Position numbers and translations under genes: made by a program. A stretch of DNA of 9,810 bases from DATJHM01 sp035493895. GTDB taxonomy: Bacteria > Chloroflexota > Ktedonobacteria > Ktedonobacterales > Ktedonobacteraceae. A model generated the notes under the pieces. That model ran no database searches. It saw only the letters and a list, made by a program, of their open reading frames with translations, and was not told the DNA's origin. Of the stretch, positions 5,658 to 9,810 are shown one piece after another. Numbering within the stretch: position 1 is the first letter of the stretch; each line of letters begins with the position of its first letter. The stretch is from assembly GCA_035493895.1 (NCBI GenBank), contig DATJHM010000298.1, forward strand, positions 1 to 9,810, read 5' to 3'.

Positions 5658-7838
5658 TCACTCGCTACCAGCATCATCATCATAGCCCAGTTGCTTCGCG
5701 CTTCCAAAAGCCCGCTCTGCCTCAACAGTTTCCCCAAGCCGCTCCAATGCCTGCCCCATACCATAATATGCCTGCGCATCCTGCTTATCACACTCAATCG
5801 CTTTTTCATAGACCGTGACGGCCTCACGAGCACGATCCATCTTCATAAATATATCGCCCATCCTGGCATAGATAGAGGAGGTGGGAGCGAGAGCAGCCAA
5901 TTGGCGAAAGACATCGAGCGCCTCGTCATACCGTTCCCGGGCATCAAGCACAATTCCCTTCCCCTTAAGAGCTGCTGTGTCAGCAGAGTTATCCCTTAAT
6001 GCTCGCTCATAAACAATGAGAGCTTCTCTGTAATAGTTGTCTTTTCGTGCTCGTTGCTGTGCCTCCTCCCATATTCGTTGCTCCTCTCTCCTTTGTTCTG
6101 CCCGTTTTCGTTGCTCCTCTCTCCTTTCAAGAAGTATTCGTTGTTCCTCTCTCCTTTGTGCCTCCCGTCTTCGTTGCTCCTCTCTCCTCTGTTCCTCTCT
6201 CCTCTGTTCCTCTCTTCTTTCAAGAAGTATTCGTACAACGATAAAAATAAGCACAACCATGCTCACCAGGATAATTACCATGATTGGCCATACAGCGGTG
6301 AACAGATGTGTCAGTAAACCAGCAAAATAGAGTAAGATAAGAAAAAGTAAAGCAATGAGAGCAACGAAACGCATCGACCACGCTCGTCGAACAGGCAAGC
6401 GTGGCCGATTCACTTGCCAAACAGGCTGTTGCGGATAAGAAGGCTGCTGAGAATAAGAAGACCGTTGCGGATAAGCACGATAATCCTCTGGAAGAGACTC
6501 CTCATGCCTGCCACGCGATCCCTGCATTGAAGGTTGGCTATACACTGGCGGGCTCAGCTTCATTTCACGCTGCTGAAGAGTACGCTCAATTCCCAGCGCA
6601 ATCTCAACAAAAGCGCTATCCCGGTCTCGCCAGGTTGTCACTGGTTTCTGATTGGCAGGCAACATCTGGAGCCTGGCAAATGGAGCCTCTGTAAATAAAA
6701 CGGGGCGCAATAACACGGGGATGACGCTTGCTTCACCCCGCTCATGGCGTCTCAGGGCATAGCTCATTTCAATACTATAACAATAGTGCGAGGCCATAAA
6801 AGATGCACTGATCAGTAAGAGCACAATAGATGCACTCTTCAAGTGCATATCGATCTCACGTTCCCAATCGTCTCCGGCCACAACGTCTCTATCATGCCAG
6901 GCGGTGATCAGTCCCCGGTACTTCAAAATGCTCAGATGTTCTTCAAGTTGATTTCTCAGTTTTCTATCTTTATGAGCATAGGAGAAAAAGACAATATCCG
7001 GTTTCTTCGCGCTCCGTAACGCATGATGATAGGCCCTGGCGAACTCAATGATCGAAGGGTAACGCGCCATCGGATCTTTCGATAAGGCACGCAGGAGAAC
7101 GCTCCTGACCTGCTCTGGCGTATCGGGACCGAAAACGTCGCGTGATGGTGGATCATCCAGGGGTGAGGAATCGCTGAAAAGATGATGGCCTGTGAGCAAC
7201 TCACAGGCCATGGCCGCCAGCGCATACTGATCACTGGCAGGAACTGGTCGCCCTTGCATCTGCTCTGGTGCTATGGATTCGCTGCCGCTCATATTGCTAT
7301 CAGGTTTCGCAACGGCAACTGCTTTCGCAATGTTAAACCCGGCCAGCAATAGAGCAGGACGTGCTGAGCTTTCACTGCGCATAAAAAAGTTGGATGCATT
7401 CACCCCTTGATGCACAAATCCTTGCTCATGGAGATAAAAAAGTGCACCTGCCGCCTGATTAATGAGATGGTCCGTGTCTTTGACGGACAGAGAACCTGCG
7501 CTTTCGTGCAATCTGAGCCAATCACTGAGAGAACCTCCCGCACAAAACGGCATCACAATATAGAAGATCTGTAGCTCATCATCGCCACTTTGTACTCCAT
7601 AGTCATACAATGGCAAAATATTTGGATGCTCAAGTCGGCTAAGAACTCTCACCTCACGCCGAAATAGTTGTGTCATCTCCTCCCCGGTTACGATATCAGA
7701 GAGAGGGACCTGCACAACTTTGATCGCTACCTCACGCAGAAAACTCGTATCTTCCGCCAGATACACTTCACTCGTATCACCTTTTTTGATAAGGCTCAAA
7801 ATACGATAGCGACCGAGCCGAGTACCAGCCGACAACAT
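5658..7838 (-). CDS. Membrane-anchored pseudokinase-TIR-TPR protein
   Basis: This 726-residue multidomain protein starts with a Ser/Thr-kinase-like fold (about 11-275). It keeps the beta3 lysine (VAIK, K40), the alphaC glutamate (E62), APE (190-192) and DQYALA (203-208). It lacks the glycine-rich loop pattern, has HQGVN (143-147) in place of HRDxK, and GFN (167-169) in place of DFG. A TIR domain follows (281-421: FFSYAHKD, WHDRDVVAGDDWEREID, SHYCYSIEM); E357 is the expected NADase glutamate. A Q/P/Y-rich linker (430-486), two TM helices (about 490-513 and 517-539), an RREEQ-repeat charged helix (540-590) and about three TPRs (600-718) complete it. ATG 7838 follows GAGGGCAAGGG. The gene stands alone, divergent from the dipeptidase. 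A TPR-sensed, pseudokinase-regulated TIR effector is an inference; signalling or antiphage roles are both open. Flanking intergenic DNA upstream is AT-rich. Confidence 0.85.
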   Translation of the reverse strand: MLSAGTRLGRYRILSLIKKGDTSEVYLAEDTSFLREVAIKVVQVPLSDIVTGEEMTQLFRREVRVLSRLEHPNILPLYDYGVQSGDDELQIFYIVMPFCAGGSLSDWLRLHESAGSLSVKDTDHLINQAAGALFYLHEQGFVHQGVNASNFFMRSESSARPALLLAGFNIAKAVAVAKPDSNMSGSESIAPEQMQGRPVPASDQYALAAMACELLTGHHLFSDSSPLDDPPSRDVFGPDTPEQVRSVLLRALSKDPMARYPSIIEFARAYHHALRSAKKPDIVFFSYAHKDRKLRNQLEEHLSILKYRGLITAWHDRDVVAGDDWEREIDMHLKSASIVLLLISASFMASHYCYSIEMSYALRRHERGEASVIPVLLRPVLFTEAPFARLQMLPANQKPVTTWRDRDSAFVEIALGIERTLQQREMKLSPPVYSQPSMQGSRGRHEESLPEDYRAYPQRSSYSQQPSYPQQPVWQVNRPRLPVRRAWSMRFVALIALLFLILLYFAGLLTHLFTAVWPIMVIILVSMVVLIFIVVRILLERREEQRREEQRREEQRRREAQRREEQRILLERREEQRKRAEQRREEQRIWEEAQQRARKDNYYREALIVYERALRDNSADTAALKGKGIVLDARERYDEALDVFRQLAALAPTSSIYARMGDIFMKMDRAREAVTVYEKAIECDKQDAQAYYGMGQALERLGETVEAERAFGSAKQLGYDDDAGSE
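6063..6234 (-). repeat. Coding repeat for the RREEQ helix, with a 93-bp internal duplication
   Basis: The DNA encoding residues about 536-592 is built from 15-bp units giving RREEQ pentads. At larger scale, RILLERREEQR occurs at residues 536-546 and 567-577, and the DNA string caagaagtattcg occurs at 6128-6140 and 6221-6233, exactly 93 bp (31 codons) apart. The first copy forms the end of the second TM helix and the second copy lies within the soluble helix, which shows the arm grew by in-frame segmental duplication. The purine/pyrimidine strand bias also creates long but meaningless ORFs on the opposite strand. Confidence 0.75.
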
Positions 7839-7939
7839 CCCTTGCCCTCACTTTCCCTCTAAACGGAAATATGCCCTTGTTCCATTTTTACTTCCATCGC
7901 AAGAAAAGGCCCATTTTACTGCTTCTTCTTTATCTCTCT

Positions 7940-7945
7940 ATTATA
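7940..7945 (-). promoter_or_regulatory. Candidate -10 box for the pseudokinase-TIR gene
   Basis: A perfect TATAAT on the minus strand lies about 95 bp upstream of the ATG at 7838, in an AT-rich 292-bp divergent gap. The best -35 at 17-nt spacing is only TTTCCC, which is weak, so the call rests mostly on the -10. No clear promoter for the dipeptidase could be fixed on the plus strand, though tatgatattatacg near 8028-8042 is AT-rich enough to contain one. I see no other structure in this gap. Confidence 0.25.
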
Positions 7946-8130
7946 TCGACAAGAATCATTCAGGGAAAGAGACAAAAATATCTCCTCACCATCATTAAAT
8001 ATCGAATGCGCATATTTCCCTCATTCCATATGATATTATACGTATATACGCATCCATCGCCAACTCCTACTGTTTCCGTAAAAGGTGCGATCAGATCTTA
8101 TTCCCCACTAGAAATGGAGAAGCCGCGTTT

Positions 8131-9507
8131 ATGACATGGGAAACGTATCTCGCCGAACACCAGTCCCACCACCTGGAGGAACTCCTACAATTCCTGCGCA
8201 TCCCGAGCATTTCATCGTTGCCTGAACACGCCCCTGATGTGCAACAGGCGGCGCAATGGGTTGCCGGTCGTCTCACGCTTGCCGGGCTAGAAAATGTGCA
8301 GATCTTACCTACGGGAGGACATCCCGTCGTGTACGGTGAATGGCTGCACGCGCCTGACAAACCAACGGTGATGATCTATGGGCACTTCGATACGCAGCCC
8401 GTAGATCCGCTCGATCTATGGACCAATGCTCCCTTCGATCCAATCGTACGCGACGACCGTGTCTATGCTCGTGGCGCGTCCGACGATAAAGGAAACATGT
8501 TCACGCCCATCCTGGCCATCGAGGCTTTGCTCAAAGAAGAGGGGACCCTGCCCATCAACATAAAATTCTTCCTGGAGGGACAGGAGGAGATCGGTAGCCC
8601 GCAGATGTCATCGTTTATCGCCAGCCAGCAAGATCTGCTGGCCTGCGATCTCGTGCTCAGTGCCGACGGCGGCCAGTACAGCGAAGATCAGCCGTCGTTA
8701 ATGCGCTCCACTAAAGGACTCGTCGGTGTCCAGATCGACGTACAGGGTGCAAATGCCGATCTGCATTCCGGTATGTATGGCGGGGCCGTCGCCAACCCCA
8801 TTCACGTCCTGACCCATCTCATCGATTCCATGCGTAGCCCCGAAGGGAAAATTCTGGTTGCAGGGTTTTACGACGATGTGGTGCCGCTCTCTCCCGAGGA
8901 CCGTGCTGCGATTGCGACCATTCCTTTCGATGAGCAGGCATACAAAACGAGACTTGGCCTCAATGCCCTTGTTGCAGAGCCGGGATATACCTCCCAGGAG
9001 CATATGGCGGCCCGTCCGACGCTGGAGGTTAACGGCATCTGGGGCGGCTTCCAGGGCGAAGGGATCAAGACTGTTTTGCCCGCTGAGGCTCACGCCAAGA
9101 TCACCTGCCGCCTGGTTGCCAATCAGGAGCCCTCTACGATTGTCGAACTCTTGACCAGACACGTCGCGAAGCACGCGCTGCCCGGCGTACAAGTTACTGT
9201 TCGTCCCCTGCCCGGCACTGCCAGACCCTATCTGGTCCCCGCGGACCACTGGGGCAATCAAGCTGCTACGGCTATCCTGACCGAACTTTACGGCAAAGCC
9301 CCCTATCATGCCCGTAGCGGCGGAAGCATCCCCGTCTGCTCGCTCTTTCAGACACACCTGGGAGCCTACACGGTAGGTTTCGCCTTCGGCCTCTCAGACG
9401 AACACGCCCATTCCCCCAACGAATTCTACCGCCTGAGCAGCTTCCGACGCGGACCAGTCGCCTACTGCAAGATTTTGCATTACATGGGCAAGCAAACAAA
9501 AGCATAA
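8131..9507 (+). CDS. M20-family metallopeptidase (dipeptidase)
   Basis: This 458-residue cytosolic di-zinc peptidase of the M20/ArgE/DapE/CNDP-like group probably hydrolyses dipeptides. The catalytic domain shows GHFDTQP (84-90: H85 metal ligand, D87), GASDDKG (115-121: D118 bridging metal), GQEEIGS (150-156: E152 general base, E153 ligand), SADGG (177-181: D179 ligand) and DEHAHSPNE (423-431: H427 ligand). The dimerisation (lid) domain spans roughly 195-355 and carries H212 in DLHSG, which in CN2-type enzymes contributes to the partner's active site. Length and motif set are complete, with no signal peptide. ATG 8131 has GGAGA about 10 nt upstream. It is divergent from the pseudokinase-TIR gene and appears monocistronic, so no functional link to it is implied. 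Substrate preference is not readable from sequence. Confidence 0.9.
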   Translation: MTWETYLAEHQSHHLEELLQFLRIPSISSLPEHAPDVQQAAQWVAGRLTLAGLENVQILPTGGHPVVYGEWLHAPDKPTVMIYGHFDTQPVDPLDLWTNAPFDPIVRDDRVYARGASDDKGNMFTPILAIEALLKEEGTLPINIKFFLEGQEEIGSPQMSSFIASQQDLLACDLVLSADGGQYSEDQPSLMRSTKGLVGVQIDVQGANADLHSGMYGGAVANPIHVLTHLIDSMRSPEGKILVAGFYDDVVPLSPEDRAAIATIPFDEQAYKTRLGLNALVAEPGYTSQEHMAARPTLEVNGIWGGFQGEGIKTVLPAEAHAKITCRLVANQEPSTIVELLTRHVAKHALPGVQVTVRPLPGTARPYLVPADHWGNQAATAILTELYGKAPYHARSGGSIPVCSLFQTHLGAYTVGFAFGLSDEHAHSPNEFYRLSSFRRGPVAYCKILHYMGKQTKA

Positions 9508-9535
9508 GGCTGTTCTATTTTGCGAACCAGATCTC

Positions 9536-9577
9536 TTATGGCGAGAGAATGCATATAGTTGCATCCTCTCGCCATAA
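9536..9577 (+). terminator. Long hairpin after the dipeptidase gene
   Basis: Twelve perfect base pairs, 9536-9547 (ttatggcgagag) with 9566-9577 (ctctcgccataa), are followed by one mismatch and five more pairs (atgca with tgcat) around a 6-nt loop. It begins 29 nt after the stop codon and is the only strong structure there. It lacks a U-tract on the plus strand, so it may be a non-canonical terminator or an mRNA 3'-end stabiliser. The GC-box repeat copy 3 starts 5 nt later. Confidence 0.5.
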
Positions 9578-9582
9578 CGCTG

Positions 9583-9610
9583 AGGTAGGGATCGCGCTTT
9601 ATGCCGATCC
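9583..9610 (-). repeat. Dispersed element copy 3: hairpin part
   Basis: After aggtag (9583-9588), the stem 9589-9594 (ggatcg) pairs with 9605-9610 (cgatcc) around the loop cgctttatgc (9595-9604). The loop and the aggtag flank are identical to copy 2 at 5487-5514. Three of the six stem positions differ but are compensated on the other arm. This makes the hairpin, rather than the stem sequence, the conserved feature. Confidence 0.7.
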
Positions 9611-9791
9611 GCGTCCCCCCCGGCTACCTCGCCCATCCGCGTCCCCCCCGGCTACCTCGCCCATCCGCGTCCCCCCGGCTACCTCGCCCATCCGCGTCCC
9701 CCCCGGCTACCTCGCCCATCCGCGTCCCCCCCGGCTACCTCGCCCATCCGCGTCCCCCCCGGCTACCTCGCCCATCCGCGTCCCCCCGCTA
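9607..9791 (-). repeat. 28-bp tandem array of the GC-rich box
   Basis: There are six complete units (9607-9634, 9635-9662, 9663-9689, 9690-9717, 9718-9745, 9746-9773) and a partial seventh (9774-9791). Each reads atccgcg, then t and a run of six or seven C, then ggctacctcgccc. The only difference among full units is one missing C in unit 3, so the array is young or homogenised. In reverse complement the unit aligns with the box of copies 1 and 2 (gggcgag, then t, then gccgg and a G-run, then acg). The flank beyond the array (tctcgccgtacgc, near 9797-9809) also resembles the outer flank of copy 1. The element continues to the end of the window. Confidence 0.85.
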
Positions 9792-9810
9792 CAATTTCTC
9801 GCCGTACGCC

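Noticed and set aside
6037..6330. Plus-strand ORFs with Ser/Leu/Cys-rich repeats opposite the RREEQ region
   Set aside because: They are antisense readings of the 15-bp coding repeat in the pseudokinase-TIR gene.
5658..7838. Annotating the protein simply as an active Ser/Thr kinase
   Set aside because: The catalytic Asp and Lys of the HRDxK motif and the DFG Asp are all replaced, which makes normal phosphotransfer unlikely.
7871..8134. 87-codon plus-strand ORF whose stop overlaps the dipeptidase ATG (ATGA)
   Set aside because: It occupies the AT-rich promoter gap, has no good ribosome binding site, has a composition explained by AT-rich DNA, and resembles no family I recognise. The overlap is probably chance.
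9607..9791. Possible CRISPR array at the right end
   Set aside because: Units are directly adjacent with no unique spacers and no cas genes nearby; it is a simple 28-bp tandem array related to an intergenic repeat.

Overview
The window looks like chromosomal DNA from a soil-type member of the Chloroflexota, most likely a Ktedonobacteria relative. This is an inference from gene content (a kinase-like domain fused to TIR and TPR modules, a LacI-controlled sugar operon, GC-rich intergenic repeats) and not from any marker gene. No rRNA, tRNA, insertion sequence or CRISPR array was seen.

Left part (251-5435): a divergent amino-sugar-type locus. On the minus strand three genes run in the order Na+/solute symporter (SSS family), N-acylglucosamine 2-epimerase (AGE) family protein and NagB-like glucosamine-6-phosphate deaminase, with gaps of about 46 and 39 bp, which suggests one transcript. 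A LacI/GalR regulator is divergent on the plus strand. The 366-bp region between them holds a strong sigma70-like promoter for the operon, a cre-like LacI-family operator just downstream of it, a perfect 15-bp inverted repeat in the presumed leader, and a plausible promoter for the regulator. The simplest reading is import of a sugar, 2-epimerisation and entry into fructose-6-phosphate, repressed by the LacI protein. No sugar kinase and no NagA deacetylase are present, so the pathway is incomplete within the window.

Centre (5658-7838, minus): a single 726-residue protein combines an N-terminal protein-kinase fold whose catalytic motifs are degenerate (HQG for HRD, GFN for DFG) with a TIR domain that keeps its putative catalytic glutamate, a Q/P/Y-rich linker, two transmembrane helices, a charged RREEQ-repeat helix and C-terminal TPRs. 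It appears to be a membrane-anchored pseudokinase-TIR-TPR signalling or defence protein and is the most interesting gene here.

Right part (8131-9507, plus): an M20-family metallodipeptidase with all expected metal and catalytic residues, followed by a long hairpin.

Three intergenic regions, each downstream of genes (1-97, 5487-5577, 9583-9810), carry members of one dispersed repeat family: a GC-rich box next to a hairpin. Two copies have an identical 10-nt loop and different, compensated 6-bp stems. In the third the GC-rich box is amplified into a 28-bp tandem array that runs almost to the window's edge.
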